Counted from the stretch's first letter, positions 47,236 through 58,093 are shown. The stretch: 64,000 nucleotides of DNA from Aegilops tauschii subsp. strangulata (GCF_002575655.3 NC_053038.3:140570885-140634884), one strand, 5' to 3'. The notes: generated by a model not told the origin, from the sequence alone. Numbers and translations: made by a program.

Positions 47236-48532
47236 GACAACACAAACGCCTTAATGAATGCAACTCCAAACATTAGAACAACCTGCTAAGAACAGGGGAT
47301 TGATTGCATATAGTTAGCAAGTACAAAATCATACAACAAAATACAAAAAGAAACTGAATCAAACCATAGGATGAAACAACCAGAACATACCAACAAGTAT
47401 AAAAGGATGAACAGTAGCACATCTAGGCAAGCACAACAAAAAATGTATCCATAAACTAACTACAATGTCACAGACATAATCTAGACTTCGAAATCCACAA
47501 CACTAATGCAATTAAATACATCAGTTCCAGCATCAACCATCCATCACACCACACCCTCTCTTACATGCATCTGACTGCTAAAATCGATAAAGGGGAAATG
47601 AAATCGACACAAGTCTGAAGGGACAAATAGCACACACAAGCATCTCACAAACAACTCTGACCACGTCGGATTGAAATCCAACCACCACACGCATAAGAAC
47701 CCTACCTAATCTACCACCAAACCATCAGAAGAAGGGGGAGGGAGGCGGACGCAAGAGCACACAGAAGAAACAGGCAGGCCTCGATAGATCTAGCGAAACT
47801 AAAAGCAAGCATTAGGGGGCACCATTTGTACCTCTCGAAACAACCCCCGCACGCACGAATCCGCGGCGGCTCTTCAACTCCCCACGACTCCACGCGCACC
47901 TTGCAACCGCGCAGGCAGTTGCCGCCCTCGCTTCGGAGCAGGAGAGAGCGGGCTGGGCGAGGGAGAGTGGGGCGTGGGGGAGAAATAGGAGCGGGGGCGT
48001 GTGCCGGTTACTCCACTAACGAGGGTAGGGAACATGGCGGAGAAATCGAGGGGAGTTGCAGGCGACGAAGGCAGCGGAGCGACGGGGAGGGGGGAGAGAG
48101 CGAGCGACAGGGGGAGAGGGGTTTTCTGACAGGTGGTGGCGAGGGAGATGGTCACTTAATGCCTCTCTGTCTTGGGACTTGCAACGCAGGTGAAATTACA
48201 GTTTTACCCCCCCAACAGCTAAAAAAGTAAATACATCTATAGATAAATGAATGCACCATTTGAATTCATCTATTATAATGAGATAAGATCACACAACAGC
48301 ACTGCTGATATCCTTAAAACCAAAAATAGATGGCAAATACACTACCAAAGGAAGAAAAATACATACATAAATATGCACCTAAAAAAGAGAGAAAGAAGTT
48401 CAAAAAATAAATAACAGAAGTTCAAGTACTCTAATAAAAGAAGTAAAGGAATAAGAATAAATAAACCCAAAGAAACAAAAAGAAGAAGTTCAAGTACAAA
48501 AATAGATGAAGTTCATATCTAACTAAAACACG
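47236..48532 (-). promoter_or_regulatory. Probable promoter and leader of the Ulp1 gene
   Basis: On the minus strand 48150-47830 is CT- and GC-rich like a grass 5' leader, followed by GGTACAAATGG and an AT-rich stretch to 47236 that looks like a leader intron. No clear TATA box was identified. GAAGTTC strings resume upstream at 48417 and 48486. Confidence 0.4.
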
Positions 48533-48955
48533 CACCCTAAACCCTAAAAACCCTAAGATAGATAGTGGGGTCACAGATGTGACGGACTCGCCTCCGCATG
48601 CGATGACGCGGCACGCCGCGTCGTCGCCTGCTCCGGCTTGTTCCTGTCTCGGCCTCGCAGGGGGAGGGGAGGGGGTCCCGACCCCCTTGCTCGGCCTCGC
48701 GCTACCGCATTGCTCCGCGCTTGGATTTGACAGGACGCAATGCGGTTATTCTGTTTCCACCCCCACCGCATGCACCCTAAACCCTAAAAACCCTAAGATA
48801 GATAGTGGGGTCACGGATGTGATGGACTCGCCTCCGCATGCGACAACGCGGCACGCCTCGTCGTCGCCTGCTCCGGCTCGTTCCTGTCTCGGCCTCGCAG
48901 GGGGAGGGGAGTCCCTCCCCCTCCCCCGCTGCTCGGCCTCGCGGTATCGCATTTG
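48533..48955. repeat. 240-bp tandem duplication with telomere-like starts
   Basis: CACCCTAAACCCTAAAAACC starts at 48533 and again at 48773. Each is followed by TAGATAGTGGGGTCAC, CTCGCCTCCGCATGCGA, GCCTGCTCCGGCT and GGGGGAGGGGAG. The second copy is shorter at its end. The opening strings hold two or three plant telomere-type CCCTAAA words. Confidence 0.9.
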
Positions 48956-50335
48956 TCAATAGGCGCAATGCCGATTTCAATGTCTACAAATATTTAAATC
49001 CAAAAATAACAAACAAAATTATAAATAAGAAGTTCAAATTGTGAAGATATAGAAGTTCGGGGTGTTGTAAAACCTCAAATTAACATGTTAAAAACGATTA
49101 TCATACAAAAGTTCAGGATAGTTATTCAGTGAAGACAAACAACTATTATAAGTACAAAAACATTCTAGAAAAAATAAAAAAATACGCATATCCGTCGGCC
49201 AAGTCCATGGTTGCTCACGGGACTAAGTCAAAAAAAATCCAAACCAATGCAAAGAATGAAAAATAACATAAAAAAGAAAGAAATACAAAGGAATTGCAGC
49301 ATTACCTTGCAAAAGGAGGAAAAGCAGAAGTTCACGTATGAACACCAAAGAAGTCCAGCTCCTACAACGACCCTTAGATGATCTAGAAAAAAGTGCATGC
49401 ATACATGGGCTGACCCCATGATTGCTCACGAAACAAAAGTCTACAAAGAACATCTGAAGAATTAAAATTACAAAAAAGAAAAGCAAATATAGATCACCAT
49501 GCACCTTCGCCTTGCAAATGTGGAATGCAATGTGGAAAACCAGAAGTTCAACCATAATAAAAAAGAAGTCCAGCTCCACACTTACACACTAGCTACAACA
49601 AATTGCAGAAGAAATCTAGGAAGTAGAACTGAACGAACAATGAGTATTGAAAGCTTAAATAACATATCTGAAGGAGATTCTTAAAGCCAAGAAACATGGG
49701 AAGCCCATATGTAAAGGTATGGCTTTAAAAATATCAACATCAATCATAAACATGTACTGTTTGTAAACCTTAATTCATATAACCCAGACAAAAAGTTAGG
49801 GACACATCGAATATCTTCTGGTTTGAGAGTTACCTAATCCTAGTGTGGTTTATTACAGTAGAGTAATAAGACAAACCTGTGTCAACAACAGTAAGTCCTG
49901 CCCAGCAGTAAGGGTTTTTCATTCATGGAATGTAATTTGTCCTGGAATATTAATGTCAAAAAGATGGACCTGCATTCATGAAAAGTTTCATTGCTGTGAC
50001 ATAAAAAACCAAGAAGGAAACACCTTAGGAATAAAATTTTGTTTAGTGTCGAAGAAACAAAATGCCACGAGGCGTAAGTTAACTAATCAAATGTTCTGAA
50101 TAAAGGTAAGTTCACAAATTAGCTTCGTAAATCAGTAAACTTATAAAATATGTGCTTCTCTTGTGACTCTGCGACAACATTATGTTTTACATTCGTCAGA
50201 ATAGAATCACAGAAGTTCAACTACGGATGTTATAGCAGTCCAGCTTGTACAACAGAACGTAAAATGATTGAAAAAAAGCCCTGAACATATTTGGTTCCCA
50301 GATTTAATCGTTTGGGTAAATTCCAACACGTAAAC
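48956..50335. other. AT-rich non-coding part of the large unit
   Basis: Scattered GAAGTTC strings (for example 49030, 49327 and 49543). No coding feature supported. Confidence 0.5.
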
Positions 50336-50640
50336 AGCCATTTCGAACGTCGTCATACTCCAGATAAAACAACAAAAATGATCCGCCATCAAGCTGTCTG
50401 CTCGAACAACGAACCACTACGGGAGGCAGAAGATTCAATCCACATTCTCGGAATGAAAGAGCTAGCCAAATCAAATTAACAATGTGGGAAGGATTCAACC
50501 GCCATTTCGAACGTCATCATGCTCCAGAAAAACAAGAAAACGATTCTCATCAGATTGTCCCTCGAACAAAAAACCACGGCGGGAGGCAGAAGATCCAATC
50601 GTCAGATTTCGATTTGTATGAGCCCGCATAATCAAATTAA
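50336..50640. repeat. ~164-bp tandem duplication near the right end
   Basis: GCCATTTCGAACGTCGTCAT at 50337 recurs as GCCATTTCGAACGTCATCAT at 50501. Both copies continue CTCCAGA, AAAACAA, TCGAACAA and GGGAGGCAGAAGAT. Confidence 0.8.
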
Positions 50641-51110
50641 CAACATGGGCATCATTCTGTCTCACTAATGCACGTGAATCCGCCGCCAATTTGAACAGCA
50701 AAACCAAAAATCATCAACAGCGGCCGGAACCACTCCCGCGGACGAAGAACAGAGCCGCCGGAATACCAAATCGAATTCGTTCGGAAATAACAACAAATCA
50801 TGCAGTAAAGTCGTACATAAACCCAATTCTCATCCTGTTAGAGATTATAGAACATCTAGTACATGCAAAAAACATGTAACAAACCCATGTTCATCGCCGC
50901 CCGAGAGCAAATCCGCCAACGTGCTAGATTCCGAATCAAAACAAGCATGTAGATTCTAAAAAACGTTTCCACATTACACTTACATCAGAAACAACACGAA
51001 TGATCAGAAAAACTCGCGGTAGAAGGCACGGTTGCAAAGATAGCACGAAGGTTGGGTTCGTACAGAGGGAAGTTCAGGTGCGTTACTCGGGCAGTTCAGG
51101 TTGTGATCAG

Positions 51111-51131
51111 AATATATATATATGTATATAT
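51111..51131. repeat. AT microsatellite at the right edge of the MULE unit
   Basis: ATATATATATGTATATAT directly after TTGTGATCAGA. It mirrors the TA tract at 30508-30535. Confidence 0.8.
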
Positions 51132-51674
51132 GATGTAGTTGATAGGCCTTGATCTCAACCTCTCATGTTTATGTTCCCTCGTGTGTAGGTAACTTGTCAT
51201 TTTTATTGGCAAGCCTCTAATGAATTTATTACAAATTTTGCTCCTATTGCCCTGTATAGTATGTAGCAAATAGGTCTACATTACCGAGGATGTATAATGT
51301 AGAAGTATAGAAATCATAAATTCAAGCCTCTTCAGTAGCATGCTCAATATATATTGTTATAGTAAAGTGTTTACAAAAGGTTGAAATGCCATGGTCTCAG
51401 TCATTTGTAGGAAGTAGAAACACTAAGGCTGACATCTTTTACACTTCATCATTTCATTCATTTTTTCTAGAACAAATATACAACTGTCGCCCTTTGTAAA
51501 AAAATACATTTGACATTTCCATGGAAAATTTTGTGGATAGTAAATTTGCAATCGTACGCCCTTTGTAAAAAATGAATTTTACATTTCCATGCCCTGTAAT
51601 GCTGAAGAACGTGTCTCTACGATATTCTGCATCACTGAAAGGCTCATATCTTGTATAAATTTGGCTTTTGGCAG

Positions 51675-51836
51675 GTAATCCTTTTCTCTGCCACGTTCAG
51701 TTGCATCACTCTAATGCCCATGAAGGGTGAGATCTTGGTCGGCACTATGGAGAAGACCCTGAAGCCTGGTGTGTTCCTCAAATCGAAACTGATACAAATC
51801 GAGGGGCCACTGGAAGCTATCAAAGGGCACTTGTAG
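51675..51836 (+). pseudogene. RNA polymerase subunit 7-like exon fragment
   Basis: After an acceptor TTTTGGCAG the frame reads FSCITLMPMKGEILVGTMEK, then LKPGVFLK, and stops at 51836. The pattern FSCIT-x-x-P-x-KGEILVG-x5-LK-x-GVFL matches the start of the OB-fold part of RPB7-like subunits, closest in my memory to the plant Pol IV/V form (NRPD7/NRPE7). Only one exon is present, and the sequence past GVFL does not follow the family. It precedes a CACTA terminus, which suggests capture by that element. Confidence 0.45.
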
Positions 51837-51945
51837 AGCTTGTGACTATGATTACACTTGTAGAGAGCTTGTGGTTGTGATTACACTTGCAGAGCTTGTG
51901 GCTATGATTACACTTGTAGAGCTTGTGGCTGTGATTACCATTGTA
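51832..51945 (+). repeat. Short tandem repeat, ~35-bp units
   Basis: Four units of GAGCTTGTGGCTATGATTAC with the linker ACTTGTA, directly after the stop of the fragment at 51675-51836. Confidence 0.8.
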
Positions 51946-52149
51946 TCTAAGTTATATGATGTAACAGACTTATTTTGGCTGTTATTTGAAGTATTATGTG
52001 TGCTTTCTGTTTGTTCTAATTTGGATATTGGTTATTTATTTACTACTGAGTTGAAAACATGGACCCACATACTAGAACCTGACAATCTGGACCCATTTGA
52101 GTACTGGACCCATCTTTTGGAAAAAAACTGAACCATTGAGCTAGAAAGG

Positions 52150-52574
52150 CCTAAGCCCAAAAACAAAATGGCTGAAATATTGGGCCAGGCCCATGTAGCC
52201 GAGCAGAATGACAACAAAAATGATAATTAAAAAGGCTGAATTACTAGGCTAGGCCCATGTAGAATACCGGATTGGACCGGGCTGATTCTAATTAACCACC
52301 AACTCAATTGGTCACAATTTTGCCACGTAAGATTGCCACGGGCAGGGTGGCCTGGGCAGGCTGCCACTGACCAAAACAATTGGTCGTAGCACCAATGACC
52401 TTTTATTTTGGTCTTAACCTTCCACGACCTTATCCCAAAGAAGGTCGTTAAGTTTCATTAAAGATGGTCAGCTTTTGACCAACTATTTTTGGTCACAAAA
52501 AGGTCGCAAATGAGAAACAATGACCATTCGGTGACCAATATTGATGGTCGCAAGTTGCTTTGTTTCTTGTAGTG
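52150..52574 (-). mobile_element. CACTA terminus (end at 52574)
   Basis: The limit TTTCTTGTAGTG at 52563-52574 is the inverse of CACTACAAGAAA. Inward are many subterminal GGTCAC/GGTCGC/TGACC words (52300-52560). This family differs from those ending at 15202, 18031 and 25910. The partner terminus was not found; it may lie left of the 20-kb unit in decayed form. Confidence 0.75.
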
Positions 52575-52589
52575 CATCACTCTGAGGAT

Positions 52590-52745
52590 AGTTGATCGGT
52601 CAACTTTGCAGTGAACTAGTCTCGTTGTTGTCATTTGGCTTGCCTGGGTTAGGGCCCGCCATGAGAATAGCTGTTCGGTCAACTTTGGCCATTCTGTGGT
52701 GTCGTCGCTGTCGTTTGGCCTGCCCGGGTTAGGGCCTGCCATTCT
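52590..52745 (+). repeat. ~78-bp tandem duplication
   Basis: Two copies of CGGTCAACTTTG, followed by GTTGTCATTTGGC or GCTGTCGTTTGGC, and GGGTTAGGGCCCGCCAT or GGGTTAGGGCCTGCCAT. Confidence 0.75.
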
Positions 52746-53690
52746 CGGTACAAGGTGTGAATCTTGTGATTGGGGGCTTAGTTGGTCGAAATGACGGCAT
52801 GTACTAGTGTTGTCATGTTGTGTCATGCCCCATCATCTACTTCATTAAATGTAGATAGACGTTTCGGCGGGTTCCTGGGTGGCTGGACCACAGAAACCCT
52901 TATTGTTAAAACGGTGGTGTGCGGCAGTGTGGCTTACGGGTGTGTTGTGTACCATTGGCTGTCGTGGTAGATGTACGTATGAGTCTGGCCAAGCATGTGG
53001 GCCACATGGTTGACATTATAGAGTGGGTCATGTGTGGGGTTTACCAGCCATTTAGTGCTATGTCGGGCGAGTGTTCATGACCTATGTGTTTATTTCATGT
53101 TTATTAAAATATGTTTTTTCCATTACTCTGGTGTGGTGAGTGCATATATATGCGTATGTATCTATGTGATATATTGTTTTTTTCTATTTAGTATCACTAT
53201 AAAAATTTCTCTATTCAGCGGCAAAAACCCTAGCGACGAAATAGGAAACGTCGCCTAAAATCATTTTCTGTGACAATCCACCGTCACGAGGTGTTTTCCT
53301 CCCGGGGCAGCGCTCTCGGCAACTTTGGCGATGTTCTCGCGTGATTTTCAGTGACACTTTTGGGCGTCCCTAGGCATGTCCATTTTCTGGGACAATTCAA
53401 AGTGTCACAGAAAATGTTAAGCAGTCCAATGTCTTGAAATATAATAAGAAAAATAACTAATTCTTTATTAAGCTGACTAATCTAGTGCTAAAAGTCTACA
53501 TAGATATTTTCTGAGTAGTTAATCTACTTCTCATAGTATTCCTGAAATTTTTTGGTGAACCCCTACACTATTTAATTTAAAATGGGCAAAAAATGTGTGC
53601 TTCCTGTGTCTCGAATGTAGGAAATCAAGCACGCAGTACATACTACATTGCCAGTACTGCATTGACTAGTTATTGATCAAACTACTGGTA
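52746..53690. other. Non-coding, possible small CACTA-like piece
   Basis: CACTATAAAAATTTCTC at 53195 could be a CACTA-type left terminus; after it, paired GTGACA/TGTCAC words occur to 53420 (TTTTCTGTGACAATCC, AGTGTCACAGAAAA). No right terminus is found. Nothing else recognised. Confidence 0.3.
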
Positions 53691-54760
53691 CTTGTTTACT
53701 TATATGATGTCTAGCAAAGTCTATCGGTCCAGGCGGCTCAACTCGTCGCCCGACAAAGGCAGGCGCCACGTTTCAGTGCCGCAGTATGTCAATCGATGGC
53801 GGCCGGTGCGTGCCAACTACCACCAGTCATTGACGCCACTTTTCCCCACCGCCCGCCAACTTTTGCCGCCACTTTTTCCCACCCAGCGCCTGCGGCCCAC
53901 GGCTATAAGAACACCCTCGCATGACCAGAAAACTCATACTATATCCTCAGAGCCTCCACATCCCTCCACATTGACATGGCCGAATAGATGACCGCCTCCA
54001 TGACCAGTTACCTCATTCTCTTTCAGCCTTCCCAGACCCACTCCCTTGTCATATCTGAATGTCACCGTGGCCTTGATGCTTAACATCCATGAGCGAGCGG
54101 TCTTGGCGCCTGTCTCAAAAGAGATGGTAGAAGGAGGATCCCTTCGCCATCTTGTCGTGTTTCCATGATAGAGCTGGCACTCATTGCTCTTTTTGGGCAC
54201 CACCAGCTCGCTTGTTACATTGTGTAATGGAGCCAAATGTGGTGCAGGGAACGCGTCATTTGGCTCTATTATGTGAAGCAACATGTGCACTTGGTGCGTA
54301 GAGGAGGAGGCAGCTCGTCACATGTGAATGCCCCATGTGCAGGGTTCACCATTGCCGTAGTGACAAGCACAACAGCTAGTCTAGTCACTTCTTCAGGTTG
54401 GTAGACGGACGTTGTTCCATCTTCGATGGCCCAAAAAACTATTATAATATTTTCGGCGATGTTATTCGATGGGAGGACACGTTAACGTCGACTATGGAGT
54501 GTATGTGTGTATGCATGAGAATCTGCATCTGTATTCTTTTTAAAAAACTAGTGCAGTCAGTGTGTTTAGTAAAAAATGTAACAAAGATTGTACGTGCTGC
54601 TCAAGCTATGGTGTATAATTATGAGAGTGCTGAATTTACTTTCTTATAATAATCCCAACAAAGTCTTATAGTGATTAGAGTATTTATCCATTAATGCAGC
54701 TCATATTCATAAAGTGCTAAAAAAATTGCTCCTAATATTTGTCAAACTACCGACAAAATT
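53691..54760. other. Gene-relic-like DNA, no product assigned
   Basis: A TATA-like CTATAAGAACACC at about 53902 is followed 60-70 bases later by an ATG (about 53974) that stops after three codons. The downstream frames on both strands are short. It may be a decayed copy of a small dispersed gene. Confidence 0.3.
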
Positions 54761-54774
54761 AGAAAAGCCTATAT

Positions 54775-54960
54775 TTTTATTTATTTTTAGAAGGAAAGGG
54801 ACCATGTCCCCGGTTCTATTCATATAAATGAAATCAAGCATTCAGTAACAAAAAAACAAGCGCCCTTACATCTGAAGGTGAAGAAGAACAAAATTAAGTC
54901 TTATGGCAGAATGCCTAAAAGTGCTCTGGCTGCAGCGAGAAGCAAATAGCCTGAAAAGGG
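54775..54960 (-). mobile_element. Possible LINE 3' end
   Basis: On the minus strand the stretch about 54845-54780 reads TCATTTATATGAATAGAAC, then GGGGACATGGTCCC, and ends in A-rich CTAAAAATAAATAAAAAT. Grass LINE 3' ends often have this order (ATGAATAG, G/C-rich block, A tail). No reverse transcriptase frame is present. Confidence 0.3.
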
Positions 54961-55427
54961 GGGAAACTTATTACATCATTTTCACTAAGAGTACTCAGTG
55001 AAGGGGCTTTGGCTTTTTCATCACGCACCAAACATGTCGAGCGCACAAAGGGCTCTCCTCGCCTTCATCAGGGGTGCTATTGCAGGCTGTGGAGACCATC
55101 TTGGTTCAGTACAGAGCCTAGCTGTTCACCACAACCCATGCAGCAAGCTTGCAAGGAGTAGTGAGGGAGCAAAAGCCACCTTGCTCAGCACCGGTGATCT
55201 TCAGCTTGTCCCACTTCAACCAGTCTCCATGGCTTAGAAAACCTTTATACATACAACATATCGCACGTAAGTTAAAATACATATACAAACACTAATGTTC
55301 TGTGGAATTAAGAAATGTAAGGAAGGGAATTCATAGGGAAATGTAAGAAAAAGATATGATGCAATTCAGATTATTGTTTGCTTGCAAGTGATTTATTTCT
55401 ATTGTCGGTTTATTATATTATTGTTGA

Positions 55428-55637
55428 TTACTTTGCACGGGATTTCTTTCCGTAGAAACGATGTTGTGGGGGTTGGTACACACAATTGCATACATATTTG
55501 AAATGTGTTTCTCCACAATTGCATACATTTGGAGCAAGAATTACACATTTTTCAAATACTTCATTATCCAAACAAGTAGCACATTTCAAAGATGATGGTA
55601 ATATGTATTTTGAAACATATGAGTTCCTTGCCCTCAT
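55428..55637 (-). pseudogene. Short Cys-rich unidentified frame
   Basis: Begins ATG at 55637 and encodes about 69 residues with paired cysteines (CATC, CNCGE, CNCVY), ending KKSRAK. The codon pattern is protein-like but I do not know the family, and no TATA box or partner exon is evident. Confidence 0.25.
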
Positions 55638-55762
55638 TACTCAACGATTTGCCTAGTGCATGGCCTCTTCCCACAGTGGTTGGAGAGCTCCTTCTCCTCT
55701 ACCTCGCATTTGGCAAGGTGCTCATCTGCACGTCGTCAACACACCAGCGCAAAGCCACTGGT

Positions 55763-56206
55763 CTAATAATCTGGTGTCCATAGGTACTCTTCCTCGCTAG
55801 CAGCGTACACCTGATCTTTGTACTTCCAGAAGTAGATGAGTCGGATGGACCCTTTGGCATTTAGAACCATCCATTTGGCATCTTCCTCCCCCCTCTCGGC
55901 CTTGGCACGCGTATCCCGCCAAAGCTCCATTTCAGTTTCTTTGTCGGTGGCCACATGGGCCTCCCAGGCCGCCAGGCGCATGGCTCGCTCCTCCTCCTCC
56001 TTGACCTTCATGGTTGCCTCTCTCTCGATGCGCACAGCTAGTAGCAAGGCCTCCCACAATGCGGCTTCCATTAGTTTCCATGGCCCCTCCTCGGTCAAGT
56101 GGGTACTCATAGCGAGGCATTGACCTCTACTATGTGTGTCGGCGTGTCTTGCTTGGCTAGGCATTGGGACGCATCCTCCTCCAAGCGGGGCAGCGAGCCG
56201 CATCAT
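55763..56206 (-). CDS. Uncharacterised small protein (147 aa), intact frame
   Basis: The ATG at 56206 (MMRLAAPLGGG) is the first ATG after the upstream TATA box; the open frame extends further upstream but without ATG. The product is charged and helix-rich: an Arg/Glu/Ala-rich central part (about residues 55-115, for example EREATMKVKEEEERAMR) that could form a coiled coil, then VLNAKGSIRLIYFWKYKDQV and an end YLWTPDY. No signal peptide, membrane segment or known domain is seen. No introns. It is the only clean, promoter-linked frame in the window, but it may still be a relic of a dispersed repeat. Function unknown. Confidence 0.4.
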   Translation of the reverse strand: MMRLAAPLGGGCVPMPSQARHADTHSRGQCLAMSTHLTEEGPWKLMEAALWEALLLAVRIEREATMKVKEEEERAMRLAAWEAHVATDKETEMELWRDTRAKAERGEEDAKWMVLNAKGSIRLIYFWKYKDQVYAASEEEYLWTPDY

Positions 56207-56323
56207 GGAGTGATAAACGGTGCCAAGGCAAAAAGGGGGGTTTGGAAGGGAGGATGAGGGCAAGCACAAGGAATGGTATGGATGAATGCGACTGTTCTTC
56301 CTATCGCCGTGGCCGGCACCGCA

Positions 56324-56330
56324 TTTATAG
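56324..56330 (-). promoter_or_regulatory. TATA box of the orphan frame
   Basis: CTATAAATGCGG on the minus strand, about 120 bases upstream of the ATG at 56206. Confidence 0.45.
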
Positions 56331-56881
56331 TCGGGCGGAATCTGGAAGGGCGCGAGAGTGCCAAGGAGACGTTTGCGGGAGATGATTCACGTCCAGGGAA
56401 TTTAGTATCCACTCTTTTTTGTTTCACACGCGCCTGCAGCTTTTTCCACGTCTCTATGTACAGTCTATTGAACTGCCTACCCAGAATTCCCTGTTTCCTA
56501 AAGAACTTACAAGTTTTTAGTACTTTTTCCAAGAACCAAAACATGCGTTGATCATCTAAATAATGCGTGAATCGACCTGTCCTGATTCAGATCAATTTTT
56601 AGACCATGTATGACATACCTATTGATGATTATTCAGCAAAAACGATATGTGAGATAAGAAGACTTGTTCGTCAAAGAAACATAACAATACTTCATGACAC
56701 CATGATATATGGTTTGTGTAATAATATCCATTCAAATTGTTAAAGCGGATTGCAAAAGGCAAATGATTGAGCACCTCAAATGTTTTGGACTCACTAGTGC
56801 ATAACACACTCATGCATGCATAGATCCACATGTGTGGATTTAAATCAAAGCAGAACAAGCATTTTCTAGTTTGAAACTATA

Positions 56882-57200
56882 CTAAGGCGTCATCCTCTTC
56901 CTGGAATTGACCTCGTAGTCGGGTGAGGCTTCCAGAGAGTCATCTTCCTTGATCACACGGTCGAGGAAGGCTTCTGCATCGTTGGCACGGGCATAGGTAA
57001 CGTCCCTAAAGGCCGACGTAAGTGCGGTCTCACCTTCGTCTCTCGCCGCCTCGTACATGCGGCGATCAAATGGTAACAATCACTGCAGATTCACCTTTAC
57101 GCCGCACATATTCGTCCACACATTTGGAATAGAACCACGACTTCTTCCGTAACTCTGTCTCCACACGGTCTTCCTTGGTCTCACCTTGGAATGGTCCTGT
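56882..57200 (-). pseudogene. Unidentified coding relic, frameshifted
   Basis: From about 57200 the minus strand reads ETKEDRVETELRKKSWFYSK and CVDEYVRRKGESAV, then after a frame change near 57080 continues LPFDRRMYEAARDEGETA and ends KRMTP at 56882. The charged composition is like the orphan frame at 55763, and the two might once have belonged to the same locus. Family unknown. Confidence 0.35.
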
Positions 57201-57546
57201 ATGAGGTCTCGCACAGCGTGTCATGGTCAATGGGGTGGTCACAGAGGTGAGCGATGGGACATCTCAGGACGTCTCCATGGCGACACAAAAATAGCTGAAA
57301 CGAGACATTGCACATTAGACTAAGAGAGAGTGAAGAACAGTGCACTATAAGCCATTCTAGCTCATGTTTGTCACCTGAAAAAATACATAATGTAACAAGA
57401 AGATGTCTCTCAAGTGCACATCTGTGTCGTGCAGATACTGCTGAAATTTGGGACCATTTGAAGCTGCAAAACAGAAATTGGAAAGAAACAGAGTGCATTT
57501 CATGTTTGTGATCTGACCTTCATTCTCAATCGTATGGAGGTAAATA

Positions 57547-57797
57547 CTACTTCGTCCGTTCCATAATGTAGTGCATATAGATTTTTTAACAAGTCAAACC
57601 TCACAAACTTTGACCAAGTTTGTGGATAAAAACATTTACATCTAGAATGTTGAACATATATCATTAGATTCATTGTAAGATGTAGTTTCCTATTTTATAT
57701 ACTTGGTGTTGTACATATAAATAGTTTTCTCTATAAAATTGGTCAAAGTTTGACTTCTCAAAAAATCTATACCCACTACATTTTGGAACTTAGGGAG
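57547..57797. mobile_element. Complete Stowaway MITE
   Basis: Left end CTACTTCGTCCGTTCCATAA and right end TTTTGGAACTTAGGGAG are inverted, flanked by TA on both sides (57545-57546 and 57798-57799). The inner CAAACTTTGACCAAGTTTG and TTGGTCAAAGTTTGACTT are typical. Confidence 0.85.
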
Positions 57798-57799
57798 TA

Positions 57800-58093
57800 G
57801 AGTTTAGAGAACACATAAATGCGGCACAACACATGACTAAGTTGTGATGGTAGTATTATAAGGTGTTTCATAGTTGGTGTTAGTAGGGTGAGCATTAGTC
57901 GGGTTTGTGACTTGGCAAGTTCAAATGTGAGGTCCATAAACCAATAATTACCAATGTTGTAAGACATGATCCATGTCCCTTATTGTCCATGACAAGGACA
58001 ACGTGGTCGATCGACCTTCTCAAAAGCACAGATGAACAACACAGTTACGATTCGTTGTGAGGTGAATGAATAGAACACACAAATGTGGTACAA
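57800..58093. other. Non-coding, no feature recognised
   Basis: Unique-looking DNA between the MITE and the LTR; no gene seen. Confidence 0.4.

Larger units (their letters stand above)
30536..51110. mobile_element. ~20.5-kb Mutator-like unit with FAR1/MULE and double-Ulp1 genes
   Basis: Bounded on the left by a TA microsatellite ending at 30535 and on the right by an AT tract starting at 51111. The ends show weak inverted similarity: the left has GGATCACAG, then GAACTTCCCTGAACTGCCC at 30621-30639; the right, read in reverse, has TGATCACA, then CTGAACTGCCC and CTGAACTTCCCT. Inside are a transposase gene on the plus strand and a protease gene on the minus strand, tail to tail. The motif GAAGTTCA runs through its noncoding DNA from 31387 to 51069 and is rare elsewhere in the window. 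The limits are my inference; MULEs carrying Ulp1-like genes are known in plants (the Kaonashi type). Confidence 0.65.

Noticed and set aside
31387..51069. GAAGTTC as heat-shock elements
   Set aside because: Heat-shock elements need GAA and TTC separated by two bases; here the spacing is one base.
30536..51110. Helitron as the class of the 20-kb unit
   Set aside because: No Rep/helicase gene, no CTRR end with a hairpin identified, and the transposase is of the MULE type.
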